Positions 16,579-26,323 of a stretch of DNA of 64,000 nt are shown piece after piece. The stretch's first letter is position 1, and every line of letters starts with the position of its first letter. Under the pieces are notes generated by a model. The model had not been told where the DNA came from, made no database searches, and saw only the letters and a list, made by a program, of their open reading frames with translations. Position numbers and translations under genes: made by a program. Origin of the DNA: Polyangium sp. y55x31 (GTDB taxonomy: Bacteria; Myxococcota_A; Polyangia; Polyangiales; Polyangiaceae); the NCBI RefSeq assembly GCF_029946505.1, contig NZ_JARZHG010000002.1:248001-312000 (forward strand), read 5' to 3'.

Positions 16579-19500
16579 ATGCAGCCGAGGCGCCCGTCTC
16601 CCGGCGCGCGCGTGATGATCGCCATGCACCCCGACCAGCTCGCCGACTTCGAGATCCTGCGCCGCCTCGGCGCAGGCGGCATGGCCGAGGTGTTTCTCGC
16701 CAAGAAACGCGGCGCCGAGGGCACGTACAAGCTGCTCGTCGTCAAGCGCGTGCTGCCGGCGCACGGCTCGTCGCGGCGGTTCCGCTCGATGTTCGTCGAG
16801 GAGGCGCACCTCGCGACGCGCCTGAACCACCCGAACATCGTCCAAGTCTACGAGTTCAGCGACCACGGCGACGACGGGCTCTTGCTCTCGATGGAGTACG
16901 TCGAGGGCTTCGACCTCGGCAAGATCATGTCGACGGCGAAGCGCATCGGCGCGCGGATCCCGCCGTTCGTCGCGGCGTACATCGTCTCCGAGGCGGCCAA
17001 GGGCCTGCACTACGCCCACGAGCGCAAGGACGAGGGCGGCGTGCCGCTCGCCATCGTCCACCGCGACATCTCGCCGCAGAACATTTTGCTCTCGTACGAA
17101 GGCGCGGTGAAGATCGCCGACTTCGGCATCGCGAGCGCGAACCTCTTCCGCGAGGAGGCCGGCGTGCTGAAGGGCAAGTTCGGGTACATGTCGCCCGAGC
17201 AGGCCCGCGGCGAGCGCGTCGATCGGAGAGGCGACATCTACGCGCTCGGCGTCGTGCTGTACGAGATGCTCGCGCTTCGATCGCCGTACGGGAAGCTCGA
17301 CGACGACGCGCTGCTCGAAGCCGTGAAGACGGGCGCGTTCCAGCCTCCGTCGACGCACGTGAGCGACGTGCCTCCCGAGCTCGAAGCCATCGTCCTCAAG
17401 GCGATGCGGGGACCGCGCGAGCACCGCTTCCAGACCGCGCGCGACATGAGCGCGGCGATCATGCGCACGCTGCTCGCGAAGCAGGAGCTCGTCGACTCGG
17501 CGTCGATCGAAGCCATGCTGCTCGAGCTCTTCGGACGTGAGCTCGAGCTGCCGCTCGCGAGCCCACGCGAGGCGCCGGAGGCCGCGACGCTCGCCGCGGT
17601 GCCGCTCGCGCGGACCCCGTCCGACGGGACGAACGGCGAGAAGCCCACGCGCGTCGCACGCGAGGTCCGGCACGTCGCGGTCGTCACGCTGCGCATCGAC
17701 GGCACGGTCGATCTCGAGAGCGCGCACGGCAAGCAGGCCGCGCGGCGGATGGGCGCGTCGATCCGGCAGACGCTCGACGACATCGCGTTCAAGCGCGGCG
17801 CGGTGTGGTCGTGGGAGTCGCCGTGGTCGGCCCGTGCGGTCGTCGGCCTCATGGCGAACCCTTCGCGCGCGGCGGCCGACGCCGCGACGCTCGCGATCGA
17901 CGTGCACGAGGCGCTCGCCGGCGCGAGCGAGGATCTGCCGGCGCCGCTGCGCGCGTCGATCGGCATCGTCCGGGGCATCGCTTCCGGTGAGCGTGATCCG
18001 CAAGGCCACCTCGTCCGACACTCCCTGCAGGAACCCGCGGACTTCCTCGCCGATCGCGTCGGCGCCGCGACGCCGTTCGGCAAGACGTGGGTCGCGGGCG
18101 GCGTCTACCGCCTCGTGCGGCGTGACTTTCGCTGGGGCGAGGCGCCGAGCCTCACGCTGGGCGACACGGGCGGCCACCGCGTTCCCGCGCAGATGCGCCT
18201 CTACGCGCTCGATCGACTCCTCACGCGTGAGGAGCGCACGGCGGAGCTCGTGCTCGGCCAGAGTGATCTCGTCGGACGCGACGCCGAGAAGGCAGACCTC
18301 TACGCCGCGTATCACCGCGCGGTTTCGCCGCCGCTCGGCGGCGTCCCGGGATCGCCTCCTTCGTCGGAAGCGTACACCTCGCAGGAGTCCCCGAGCGGCC
18401 CGAGGACGCAGGCCTTCGATGCGGCGCCGCTCTCGCGCAGATCCTTCGGCGAGCTCGTCGCGCGCGTGGTCGTCGGCGAGATGGGCATCGGCAAGACAGC
18501 GCTCGTCTCGACGTTCCTCTCGGAGCTGCCGAGCGGCGCGCGTGTGGTGCAGGTCGAGTGCTCGCCCGTGAAGATGGAGCTGCCGCTCGCCACCGTCGCC
18601 GACGTCGTGCGCGACGTGACGGGCATGGGCCTCGACAATTCGCTCGACGAGGCGCAAGGCGCGCTGCGCGACGTCTTCGGCCCCTTCGCCCGCACCCCGA
18701 GCGCGCCGCGTGAGATCCAGCGCCTCGCCGAGCTCGTGACCGGCAAACACGGCGATCACCAGGAAGAAGACGCGAGCAACTACCGCCACGACCTCGTCGT
18801 CCAGGGCATGCGCCACCTGCTCGCCGGGCTCGGGCGCAGGCAGCCGGTCGTCGTCGTCGTCGACGGCCTGCAGTGGGCCGACCGCGCGAGCCTCGAGCTC
18901 TTGAAGGAGCTGCTCCGCAGGAACGAGGCGCTCCCGATCCTCGTCGTGCTCGTGACGCGCGCCGACGAGCGCGTGCTCCCGTACGTCGAGGGCCTCGTGC
19001 GGATCGAGCTGCGCGGGCTCGAACCGGAAGAACAGGTGCGCCTCGTCGAGGCGCGGCTCGGCGTGCGGGAAGGCGTCGCGGCCGTGTGCAGCGAGCTCGT
19101 CCCGCGCGTCGCGGGCAACCCCTTTTTCCTGCTCGAGATGGTCGACGCGCTGCTCGAGCGCGGCACGCTGGAGATCGTCGAGCGCAGCGAAGGGCTCCAC
19201 GAGCTCGTGCGGCACGAGCGCCCCGGCGAGCGCAGCGAGACCCTGCCCTCCACGCTCGAACAGCTCATCGGGGATCGCCTGCGCGAGCTGCCGCTCGCGG
19301 AGCACGACGTCGTCGACTGGCTCGCCGTCGCCGGAGGCCCGCTGACGGAGACCGACATCCTCGCGCTCGCGCGACTCCCCGACGACGAGGCGATCACGCG
19401 CCTCTGCGCGCGCGGTCTCTGCGATCGGCGCGCTGGCTCGGTCGACTTCCGCCACCCGCTCGCGCGCGACGTCGCCTACCTCGCGCTCGATACGGCCAAG

Positions 19501-21048
19501 CGCTCGCGCATGCACCTCTCGCTCGGCGAGCACCTCTCGCGCACGCCGCTCGCGCGTGGCCTCTCCGCCGCGATCGTCGCGCGCCACCTCGCGCGCGGCG
19601 AGGCCGCCGTCCCCGCCGCGGAGATGTACCTCGAAGCCGCGGGCGCCGCGCGCGCGACGCACCAGGAGCAGCTCGCGCTCCGTTACTACCTGCGCGCGCT
19701 CTCCCTGCTCCCGCCCGAGGATCCGCGCCGCATGAACGCGCACGCCGCGCTCGAAGCGATCTACCGGCACCTCGGACGCCGGAGCGAGCGCCGCAAGCAC
19801 CTCGAAGCGTTACGCAAGCTCGCGCGGCAGAGCGGCAAGGCGCGCAGCGTCGCGCTCGCCCTCGTCCGCACCGCGCGCCTCGACTGCGACGACGGCCACC
19901 TCGCGCGAGGTTTACCCGCCGCGCAGCGCGCCACCGAGATCGCGCGCCTCGCGCGCCAGCCCGCGCTCGAGGTCGAGGCGTACACGATCCTCGCCGAGGT
20001 CCTCGGCGATCTCGGCGACGTGCAGGGCGCCATCGACGCCTGCGAGCGCGCGCTCGAGGTCACGCACACCGCCAAGCTCCAGCCGCGCCTGCGCGCCGAG
20101 GTGCTCCGCTCGAAGGGCGTCCTGCTCCGACGCATCGGCCGCGTCGAGGAAGCCGCCGCCGCGCACGCCGAAGCGATCGCCGTCTTCCGCGCCGTCGGCG
20201 CGCGCCGCAGCGAAGCGCGCGCGAAAAACGCCCTCGCGTACGCCATGTTCGTCATGGAGCGCTTCGAGGACGCGATCGCCCTCGGCCTCTCTTCCATCGG
20301 CATCGACCTCGCCATCGGCGGCCGCTTCCAGATCGCCAAGACGCTCAGCAACGTGGGCCAGGCCTACGCGCGCCTCGGCGACACCGAGCGCGGCCTGAGT
20401 TACCTCAAGCGCGCCCGCGAAGCGCACGAGCGCTACGCCGATCAGGACTCGCGCGCCGACACGCTCCTTTGCTCCGCGGAGATCCTCATCGAGCTCGGCA
20501 TCATCGCCGAGGCCGCCACGATGTGCGGCGACGCCGGCGCGCTCGTGGCCGTCACCGGCAGCGCATACGACACCGTGCACGAGCGCATCGTCCGCGCTCT
20601 TCTAGCGCGCGCGGAAAACCGCCCGCACGAGGCCGTCGTCCACGCGCAGGCCGCGCGCAAGCTCGCCGAGCCGCAAGGTCTTTTGAGCTACCACATTCAC
20701 GCGACCGCCATCGAATCCGCCGCGCGCGTCGACGCGGGCGAGCATCACACCGGTGTCCTGCTCGCTCGCACGGCGCTCGGCGCGATCGAAGCCACGAGCT
20801 TCTCCGAGTACGGCATCGAGGTCCGCGCGCTCTGCATCGAAGCGCTGCGCAAAGGCAGCTCCAGCGGCGCTCGTGACGCGCTGCTCCGCGCCGCGACGCA
20901 CGTACGCAAGGTCGCCGGGTACGTCCGAGATGCTCGCCTCCGTGCGCTCTTCTTGCGAAGACCCGTCGTCGAGCGCATTCTGTCCGAGGCAGACGGATCC
21001 GACGCTACTTCTCGCTCGGATCCGCTCAGTCGCGGCGGAATGGCATGA
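16579..21048 (+). CDS. Ser/Thr protein kinase with degenerate cyclase-like, AAA ATPase and TPR regions
   Basis: This very large (~1489-residue) regulator begins with a canonical Hanks kinase: GAGGMAEVF (31-39), K56, HRD at 161-163 (HRDISPQN), DFG at 181 and SPEQARGE. Residues ~365-560 look like a class III nucleotidyl cyclase/adenylate-cyclase-type domain that has lost obvious metal-binding aspartates. A STAND-like ATPase follows with Walker A GEMGIGKT (~633-640) and VVVVDGLQW. The C-terminal ~600 residues are TPR-like helical repeats. The start is uncertain: ATG at 16579, 16615 or 16624 all precede the kinase domain. The stop overlaps the next ATG by four bases. Confidence 0.88.
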   Translation: MQPRRPSPGARVMIAMHPDQLADFEILRRLGAGGMAEVFLAKKRGAEGTYKLLVVKRVLPAHGSSRRFRSMFVEEAHLATRLNHPNIVQVYEFSDHGDDGLLLSMEYVEGFDLGKIMSTAKRIGARIPPFVAAYIVSEAAKGLHYAHERKDEGGVPLAIVHRDISPQNILLSYEGAVKIADFGIASANLFREEAGVLKGKFGYMSPEQARGERVDRRGDIYALGVVLYEMLALRSPYGKLDDDALLEAVKTGAFQPPSTHVSDVPPELEAIVLKAMRGPREHRFQTARDMSAAIMRTLLAKQELVDSASIEAMLLELFGRELELPLASPREAPEAATLAAVPLARTPSDGTNGEKPTRVAREVRHVAVVTLRIDGTVDLESAHGKQAARRMGASIRQTLDDIAFKRGAVWSWESPWSARAVVGLMANPSRAAADAATLAIDVHEALAGASEDLPAPLRASIGIVRGIASGERDPQGHLVRHSLQEPADFLADRVGAATPFGKTWVAGGVYRLVRRDFRWGEAPSLTLGDTGGHRVPAQMRLYALDRLLTREERTAELVLGQSDLVGRDAEKADLYAAYHRAVSPPLGGVPGSPPSSEAYTSQESPSGPRTQAFDAAPLSRRSFGELVARVVVGEMGIGKTALVSTFLSELPSGARVVQVECSPVKMELPLATVADVVRDVTGMGLDNSLDEAQGALRDVFGPFARTPSAPREIQRLAELVTGKHGDHQEEDASNYRHDLVVQGMRHLLAGLGRRQPVVVVVDGLQWADRASLELLKELLRRNEALPILVVLVTRADERVLPYVEGLVRIELRGLEPEEQVRLVEARLGVREGVAAVCSELVPRVAGNPFFLLEMVDALLERGTLEIVERSEGLHELVRHERPGERSETLPSTLEQLIGDRLRELPLAEHDVVDWLAVAGGPLTETDILALARLPDDEAITRLCARGLCDRRAGSVDFRHPLARDVAYLALDTAKRSRMHLSLGEHLSRTPLARGLSAAIVARHLARGEAAVPAAEMYLEAAGAARATHQEQLALRYYLRALSLLPPEDPRRMNAHAALEAIYRHLGRRSERRKHLEALRKLARQSGKARSVALALVRTARLDCDDGHLARGLPAAQRATEIARLARQPALEVEAYTILAEVLGDLGDVQGAIDACERALEVTHTAKLQPRLRAEVLRSKGVLLRRIGRVEEAAAAHAEAIAVFRAVGARRSEARAKNALAYAMFVMERFEDAIALGLSSIGIDLAIGGRFQIAKTLSNVGQAYARLGDTERGLSYLKRAREAHERYADQDSRADTLLCSAEILIELGIIAEAATMCGDAGALVAVTGSAYDTVHERIVRALLARAENRPHEAVVHAQAARKLAEPQGLLSYHIHATAIESAARVDAGEHHTGVLLARTALGAIEATSFSEYGIEVRALCIEALRKGSSSGARDALLRAATHVRKVAGYVRDARLRALFLRRPVVERILSEADGSDATSRSDPLSRGGMA

Positions 21049-22319
21049 GTTCGAAGACCACGAAGCGAGCGGGGGCGAGCCGACGAAAGGTCGCGTTGAT
21101 CCTGTCGGGCGGCGGCGCGCGCGGCGCGTACGAGGTCGGCGTCCTGTCGTACGTACTCGACAATTTCGCGCGCGTGCGCGGCGCGGTCCCGCGCATCGAC
21201 ATCCTCTGCGGGACCTCGGTCGGCGCGATCAACGCGTGTTTCCTCGCCGCGCATCTCGGCGACGCCACGACGGGCATCCGCCGCCTCGCGAACCTCTGGA
21301 CCGAGCTCGATCTGCCGGACGTGCTCGGCTTTGGCCTTCGCCAGGCCGTGAGCCTCCCGCGTGTCCTTCTCGGCGGCGGCAAGGCGGCGGCCGGCGTCTT
21401 CGACGTCACGCCGATGGCCAAGCTCGTCGAGCGCGAGATCCCGTGGCGGGCCATCGCGCGCACGCTCCGCCGCGGCCACCTCGGCGCGCTCAGCGTCTCG
21501 GCCACCGAGGTCGCGTCGGGTCGCACGGTCATCTTCATGCAGACCGGCCCCGACGGTGCGCTGCCCACGACGGCGCCGCCGCGCACGCTCATCCGCGGCG
21601 CGCACATCGGCCCGTTGCACGCGCTCGCCTCCGCGGCGATCCCCATCTTGTTCCCGCCCGTCCGCATCGGCCGCGAGCTCTTCATGGATGGCGGCGTCCG
21701 TCAGAACACGCCCATCGCGCCGGCGCTCCGGCTCGGCGCGACGCACGTCTTCGCGATCGGCCTCTCGCGCGAGCTCACGGGCCCGAGCACCATGCCCGAG
21801 GACGAGAAGCCGCCGGGCGCGGCCTTCCTGCTCGGCAAGATCCTGAACGCGTTCCTCCTCGATCACATCCAGACGGACCTCGAGGTGATGACGCGCTTGA
21901 ACCACATCATCGAGGACGCGGAGAACACGTTCGGCGGCGAGTTCCTGGACAAGGTCAACGTGAGCGCCGAGCGACGCGGCACGATGCCGTACAACCGCAT
22001 CCACTCGCTCGTCGTGCGTCCGAGCGAGGACATCGGCCGTCTCGCGGCCGAGTACGTGCGTCGCGGCAACATCCACGGCGGCCCTGCGTTCGCGCGGCGC
22101 ATGCTCACGCTCGTCGACGTCGGCGAGGCGACCGAAGCGGACCTCGCGAGTTACCTGCTCTTCGACGGCGCCTTCGCGCGCAGGCTCATCGACCTCGGCC
22201 GCGCCGACGCCGAGGCGCGAAGGCACGACATCGCCGACTTCTTCGGCAGCGCGTCCGAGGACGACGAGCCGCGCCACGCCGAGAACACGAGCTGGACGAT
22301 CCCTCCGCCCGTCGAGTGA
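21045..22319 (+). CDS. Patatin-like phospholipase
   Basis: This 424-residue patatin-family acyl hydrolase has all signature parts: oxyanion loop LSGGGARGAYEVGVL near residues 19-33, nucleophile elbow GTSVG (Ser ~62), and the catalytic Asp in MDGGVRQNTP. A C-terminal ~180-residue extension follows the catalytic core. It has no signal peptide, so it is probably cytosolic or membrane-associated, acting on phospholipid acyl chains. The ATG overlaps the kinase stop (ATGA), which implies translational coupling with the large kinase-ATPase-TPR protein. That could place lipid hydrolysis under this signalling protein, which is an inference. Confidence 0.9.
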   Translation: MSSKTTKRAGASRRKVALILSGGGARGAYEVGVLSYVLDNFARVRGAVPRIDILCGTSVGAINACFLAAHLGDATTGIRRLANLWTELDLPDVLGFGLRQAVSLPRVLLGGGKAAAGVFDVTPMAKLVEREIPWRAIARTLRRGHLGALSVSATEVASGRTVIFMQTGPDGALPTTAPPRTLIRGAHIGPLHALASAAIPILFPPVRIGRELFMDGGVRQNTPIAPALRLGATHVFAIGLSRELTGPSTMPEDEKPPGAAFLLGKILNAFLLDHIQTDLEVMTRLNHIIEDAENTFGGEFLDKVNVSAERRGTMPYNRIHSLVVRPSEDIGRLAAEYVRRGNIHGGPAFARRMLTLVDVGEATEADLASYLLFDGAFARRLIDLGRADAEARRHDIADFFGSASEDDEPRHAENTSWTIPPPVE

Positions 22320-23117
22320 TCACGCCGCGATCGACGCGACCTTCCTGCCCGTGCGGCTCGCTGCGTACGTCGCGGCGCGCATCATCTGGAACGGACCGAT
22401 CGGCATGATCCCTCGACCTGCGTGGAACGGCGTGAACGACAGCGCCTCCTGATCCACGAGGGATCGCTCCTCGAGATCGATCACCGCCACCGCTTGCCAT
22501 CGCGACATCCGCAGGATCTGCTCCGGTGAACGCAGCCGCGCGCCGATCGCTCCCACCTGTGCGACCTCGAGCCGGAGCACCGCGTTCCCCGCGGCGACGG
22601 CCCGCTCGAGTCGCTCGCGCCGACTCCCGTGCGTGTCGTGTTGCCTCTGCCGCGACGGCATGAGCCTGAACTTCACGCGTCCGAGCCCGAGCACGTAGAA
22701 CGGCAGGATCGCGTGGTACTGGTTCCCCAGGAAGTCGTGCACGTTCGTGGTGAGCGGCGCGAACGGCAGCGACCAGATGTGCTGGAACGTCGCGAAAAGC
22801 AGGTCTTGATCCCTCGCGGAGGCCTCCACCGACGTCGCCGTCGGCATGCGCCCGCAGAACCGCACCGCGATCCCGAGTGCGTCCGGCAGCTCCTTCTCGT
22901 GACGCCACCACGCGCTCGACAGCCGCACGAGCGCGGGCCCCGCGAGCCTCTGCGCGAGCTCTCCCACGGCACCTTCGCGCGCGAGGGGCCGCACGTCTGC
23001 CCGGAACAGGACGCCGTCCGGATGGAAGAGCCGTGCACGCCGGAGAAGACTCCCCTCCCCCGTGATCGGGGACAAAACGCCGCCAATCGCCCGCCCCAAC
23101 GCTTCGGTCGCCCGCAT
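22320..23117 (-). CDS. Catalase-fold-like hypothetical protein
   Basis: The product is 265 residues. The N-terminal half resembles the heme-catalase-like family: LFHPDGVLFRADVRPL, then VRLSSAWWRHEKELPDALGIAVRF, then DQDLLFATF. Proteins like this are often listed vaguely as phosphodiesterase or catalase-related. I do not see a clear heme-ligand Tyr motif of true catalases (RxFxYxD), so enzymatic activity is doubtful. GGAGGGGAGCG directly upstream of the ATG at 23117 supports this start. It is convergent with the patatin gene with zero bases between the two stops. No signal peptide is seen. Confidence 0.6.
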   Translation of the reverse strand: MRATEALGRAIGGVLSPITGEGSLLRRARLFHPDGVLFRADVRPLAREGAVGELAQRLAGPALVRLSSAWWRHEKELPDALGIAVRFCGRMPTATSVEASARDQDLLFATFQHIWSLPFAPLTTNVHDFLGNQYHAILPFYVLGLGRVKFRLMPSRQRQHDTHGSRRERLERAVAAGNAVLRLEVAQVGAIGARLRSPEQILRMSRWQAVAVIDLEERSLVDQEALSFTPFHAGRGIMPIGPFQMMRAATYAASRTGRKVASIAA

Positions 23118-23294
23118 CGCTCCCCTCCGCTTCGGTAGAACCTGGGCGTCCGCGCCACCCCTCCGCAAGCCCTTGCGTGCTCCTTCGTCCCCGCCCGACC
23201 GCCGCTGACGTTCCCCGTCCGTTCTCAATGATTTCACGTCGTTAGGAGATCCCCTGGCAGGCGTCCGCCTCATCGCCGTGCCATCCTTAACGTA

Positions 23295-24773
23295 ATGCAT
23301 CACACGCTCGTGATTTCCGACATCCACCTCTCCGAAGTGGAGCCGGGGACGGGTCCGTGGATGCGTCATCGGCAGCGAGCTTTCCTGCCGGACGGTGAGA
23401 TCGCGGGCATGCTGGACGCGGTCCTCGACGCCGTCCGCGGGCAGCGGATGACGCTCGTGCTGAACGGCGACGTCTTCGACTTCGACGCTCCGCGCGTGAT
23501 CGACGGTCGCAGCGTCTGCCACGATCTTCCGCGCGACGCCGAGCACGGCGTGCCTGCGATCGCGGCGATCCTGGACGATCACCCGATCTTCCTCGAAGCG
23601 CTCGGGCGCGTGCTCGACGAGGGGCACGAGATCGTGATCGTGTCGGGCAACCACGACGTCCTGCTCACGCTGCCCGAGGTCCGCGCGCACATCGCGGCGC
23701 GCCTCTGCGACGCCGCGTGCGCCTTGCGAGCGCGCGATCGCAGCCCGGGCGCGCGGGCCGCGATCGCGGCGCGGATCCACTTCCGCGCGTGGATGCACGT
23801 CACGCCCGATCGTGTGCTCATCGAGCACGGCCACCTCTACGATCCCTACTGCAGCTACCGCTACCCGATGGCCCCGTACGACGACGGCGGGCGCGAGATC
23901 GTGGCGACGATGGGCTCGATGGGGACACGGCTGCTCGTCTCGCGCCTCGGCTACTTCAACCCGCACGACGACAGCTCCGTCATGATGACGCAGCTCGGCT
24001 ACTTCCTGCACTGGGCGCGCTTCTACCTCTTCTCGCGCCGCTGGCTCGCGCTCATCTGGGCGTTCGGCACCGCGCGGATCCTCGCCCGCCTCTGGCGCTC
24101 GCGACGGCCCTTCTGCCGCGCGCGCTACCGCGGCAACGTGATCGCCTGCGCCCGCGAGACGGGCGAGCGCGTCGCGGCCGTCGCGCGTCACGCCCGCCTC
24201 TTCGAGCCGCCCGCCGAGTCGCGTTTCCTCCGCGTCGTGCGCGAGCTCTGGGTCGATCACGTGTTCGTGATCCTCGTCGGCGCGGCGCTCGGCGCGCTCT
24301 TCATCGGCGTCGTGGGCCTGCCGCTCGGGCTCCTCGGCGGGCTCGTGCCGCTGCTCGTCTTCGTGCTCTACGATCGCCTCGTCCCCAAGCCTCCGCTCGC
24401 CGAGACGTGGCTGCGCGTTGGCCGCGTGATGCGGAACGTCGCGAAGATCCACGGCGCCCGCGCCGTCGTCTTCGGCCACACGCACAACCCCGAGGGCTCG
24501 TGGGAGGGCGACGTCTTCATCGGCAACAGCGGCTCCTGGTCCGCCGCCGTCGATGGCCCCGACGGCGCGCCTCGCTTCGGCGAGCACCCCTTCGTCTGGC
24601 TCACGAACGACGATCGGGGCGAGCTCTCCGGCGGGCTCTACGCCTGGAAGGGCGGCGTGATCGAGCCCCGCATCATCCGCGAGCCACAACCCGAAGCGCC
24701 TCCGCGCAGCGAGGCCGTCCCGCGCAGCACCGAGGCCCCCGAGATCCGCAGCGACGATGCCCGTGCCATCTAG
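23295..24773 (+). CDS. Membrane-associated calcineurin-like metallophosphoesterase
   Basis: This 492-residue protein carries the metallophosphoesterase signature set: SDIHLS (~8-12), NGDVFDFD (~58), SGNHD (~117), HGHL (~179) and GHTHN (~396). These coordinate a dinuclear metal site that hydrolyses phosphate esters. The last metal motif is separated from the others by a ~150-residue insertion containing a strongly hydrophobic hairpin (HVFVILVGAALGALFIGVVG and following), which should anchor it in the membrane. Similar architecture occurs in UDP-diacylglucosamine-pyrophosphohydrolase-like enzymes, but the substrate is not clear. It shares a CTAG stop palindrome with the convergent transporter gene. 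Confidence 0.85.
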   Translation: MHHTLVISDIHLSEVEPGTGPWMRHRQRAFLPDGEIAGMLDAVLDAVRGQRMTLVLNGDVFDFDAPRVIDGRSVCHDLPRDAEHGVPAIAAILDDHPIFLEALGRVLDEGHEIVIVSGNHDVLLTLPEVRAHIAARLCDAACALRARDRSPGARAAIAARIHFRAWMHVTPDRVLIEHGHLYDPYCSYRYPMAPYDDGGREIVATMGSMGTRLLVSRLGYFNPHDDSSVMMTQLGYFLHWARFYLFSRRWLALIWAFGTARILARLWRSRRPFCRARYRGNVIACARETGERVAAVARHARLFEPPAESRFLRVVRELWVDHVFVILVGAALGALFIGVVGLPLGLLGGLVPLLVFVLYDRLVPKPPLAETWLRVGRVMRNVAKIHGARAVVFGHTHNPEGSWEGDVFIGNSGSWSAAVDGPDGAPRFGEHPFVWLTNDDRGELSGGLYAWKGGVIEPRIIREPQPEAPPRSEAVPRSTEAPEIRSDDARAI

Positions 24774-26137
24774 ACCTGCGCAGGCTTCGCAGGCTCCTCG
24801 TCCGCGCGGTTCGTCGGGACGAACATCGACACGATCACGCCCGGGATCGAGGCCGCGAACGCGATCAGGAAGAACGTCGTGAACCCGACGCGCTCGGCGA
24901 GGTGCCCGCTCACCGAGCCCGCGAGCGTCGTGGCCAGCGACATGAGCGCGCTGCCGATCGCGAAGTGCGTGGCCCGGTAGGCGCCCTGGCAGCGCCGCAT
25001 GATGAAGACCATGAACGCGGTCGAGCCTGCGTAGGCCACGAACTGCTCGACGAGCACCACGGCGGCGATCGCCGTGATCCCCGGCCGCGTCCAGGCGAGC
25101 CACGCGTAGAGCGGGATCGCCGCGCTCTGGAGGATCGCGATCGGCTTGAGCGTACGCTCGAGGCCGAGCCGCGAGACCACCATCCCTCCGAGGATCGAGC
25201 CCGCGATCGAGGAGACCGTGCCCCACGTACCGCTCACGAACCCACGCTGCGCGAGGTTCAGGCCGAGGTCCTTCAGGAAGGGCGTGTGCATCGCGAACAT
25301 GAGCGCGTCGCCCGCGCGGAATGTCAGGATGAACGCGAGCACGAGCCCGACGTTGGGCTGGCGCAGGAACGTGACGAACGCTTGCAGGTACGAAGCGTCG
25401 GCTTTTGGAACCACGCGCGCCTCGGCCTCGGCCCGCGCGGGCGCCACGGGGCGCGGCAACAGCAGCGCATGCCCCACGCCGAGGAGAAGCATCATCGCGG
25501 CCGCCGCGAAGAACGCGTAGCGCCACCCGCCCGCGATCCCCGCGAGCATCACGAGCCCGCCCTTCGCGACCAGCATCGCGACCCGGAACGCGGCCACGCG
25601 CAGCCCCGAGAACGCCGCCTGCCGCTTCTCGGGCAACGCGTCGAGGTAGAACCCGTCCACCGAGATGTCCTGCGTCGCCGCGAGCACCGACACGGCGACG
25701 AGCCCCCACGCCACCGCGGGCAGATCCCCGCGATCGGCCGGCATCGCGAGCGCGAGCATCGCGAGCCCGAGCGCGATCTGGGTCGCGACGACCCAGCCAC
25801 GTCTGGCGCCGTAGATGTCGACGAACGGGCTCCAGAGGAACTTCGTGTTCCAGGCGAAGCCGTAGAGCGACGTGTACCCGATCGCCTGCAAGCTCGCGCC
25901 GAACGCCGTGAAGAGCTCCGCGCTCACCTGATGGACGATCGAGTACGGCAGCCCCTCGCCGAAGTACGTCGTGGCGACCCACGGCGCCTCGCGGAGCGGG
26001 CTCTTTGCGGCTGTGCTCTCGGCCTCGCGCCGTGGTTCGTCCGGCGTCGCGCTCTTCGGAGGCGCGTAGACCTCTTCGAGGGAACGGCCCGGAGGGGTCA
26101 CCTCCGCACCGGCGGACGCACGTTCGACGACTGCCAC
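24770..26137 (-). CDS. MFS transporter, AmpG (muropeptide permease)-like
   Basis: This is a 455-residue inner-membrane protein with about twelve hydrophobic segments of the major facilitator superfamily. The region YFGEGLPYSIVHQVSAEL followed by WNTKFLWSPFVD resembles AmpG, which imports muropeptides for cell-wall recycling and beta-lactamase signalling. The GTG at 26137 has AGGGGAC upstream and gives a short ~40-residue polar N-terminus. A longer alternative ATG at 26266 adds 43 unremarkable residues. No ampC/ampR-like gene is nearby. The superfamily call is sure; the AmpG substrate is inferred. Confidence 0.8.
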   Translation of the reverse strand: MAVVERASAGAEVTPPGRSLEEVYAPPKSATPDEPRREAESTAAKSPLREAPWVATTYFGEGLPYSIVHQVSAELFTAFGASLQAIGYTSLYGFAWNTKFLWSPFVDIYGARRGWVVATQIALGLAMLALAMPADRGDLPAVAWGLVAVSVLAATQDISVDGFYLDALPEKRQAAFSGLRVAAFRVAMLVAKGGLVMLAGIAGGWRYAFFAAAAMMLLLGVGHALLLPRPVAPARAEAEARVVPKADASYLQAFVTFLRQPNVGLVLAFILTFRAGDALMFAMHTPFLKDLGLNLAQRGFVSGTWGTVSSIAGSILGGMVVSRLGLERTLKPIAILQSAAIPLYAWLAWTRPGITAIAAVVLVEQFVAYAGSTAFMVFIMRRCQGAYRATHFAIGSALMSLATTLAGSVSGHLAERVGFTTFFLIAFAASIPGVIVSMFVPTNRADEEPAKPAQV

Positions 26138-26323
26138 GTTGCCGAGTCCCCTACAACAGAAAGCCCCGGCGGGCCCACCTTCTGGCCGACGCACCGCGGA
26201 AATACTGGGGGCCTCTTCCAGGAGGTAGCGGTTTTCGGCCGTCTCGGTTAGACGTGGAGACGACATGTCGAGGCTCTGCCGGCGCCGCTCTGGGGCCACG
26301 GATTCCGTGATGAGGGAAGCGCG

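Noticed and set aside
16210-19800. Open frame of ~1200 codons on the - strand opposite the large kinase
   Set aside because: Arg-, Ala- and Glu-rich shadow; the + strand kinase-ATPase-TPR protein explains the coding signal.
23118-25982. Long - strand frame continuing upstream of the catalase-like gene
   Set aside because: It runs antisense to the metallophosphoesterase and in another frame of the AmpG-like gene. Only the portion up to 23117 with its Shine-Dalgarno looks like a protein.
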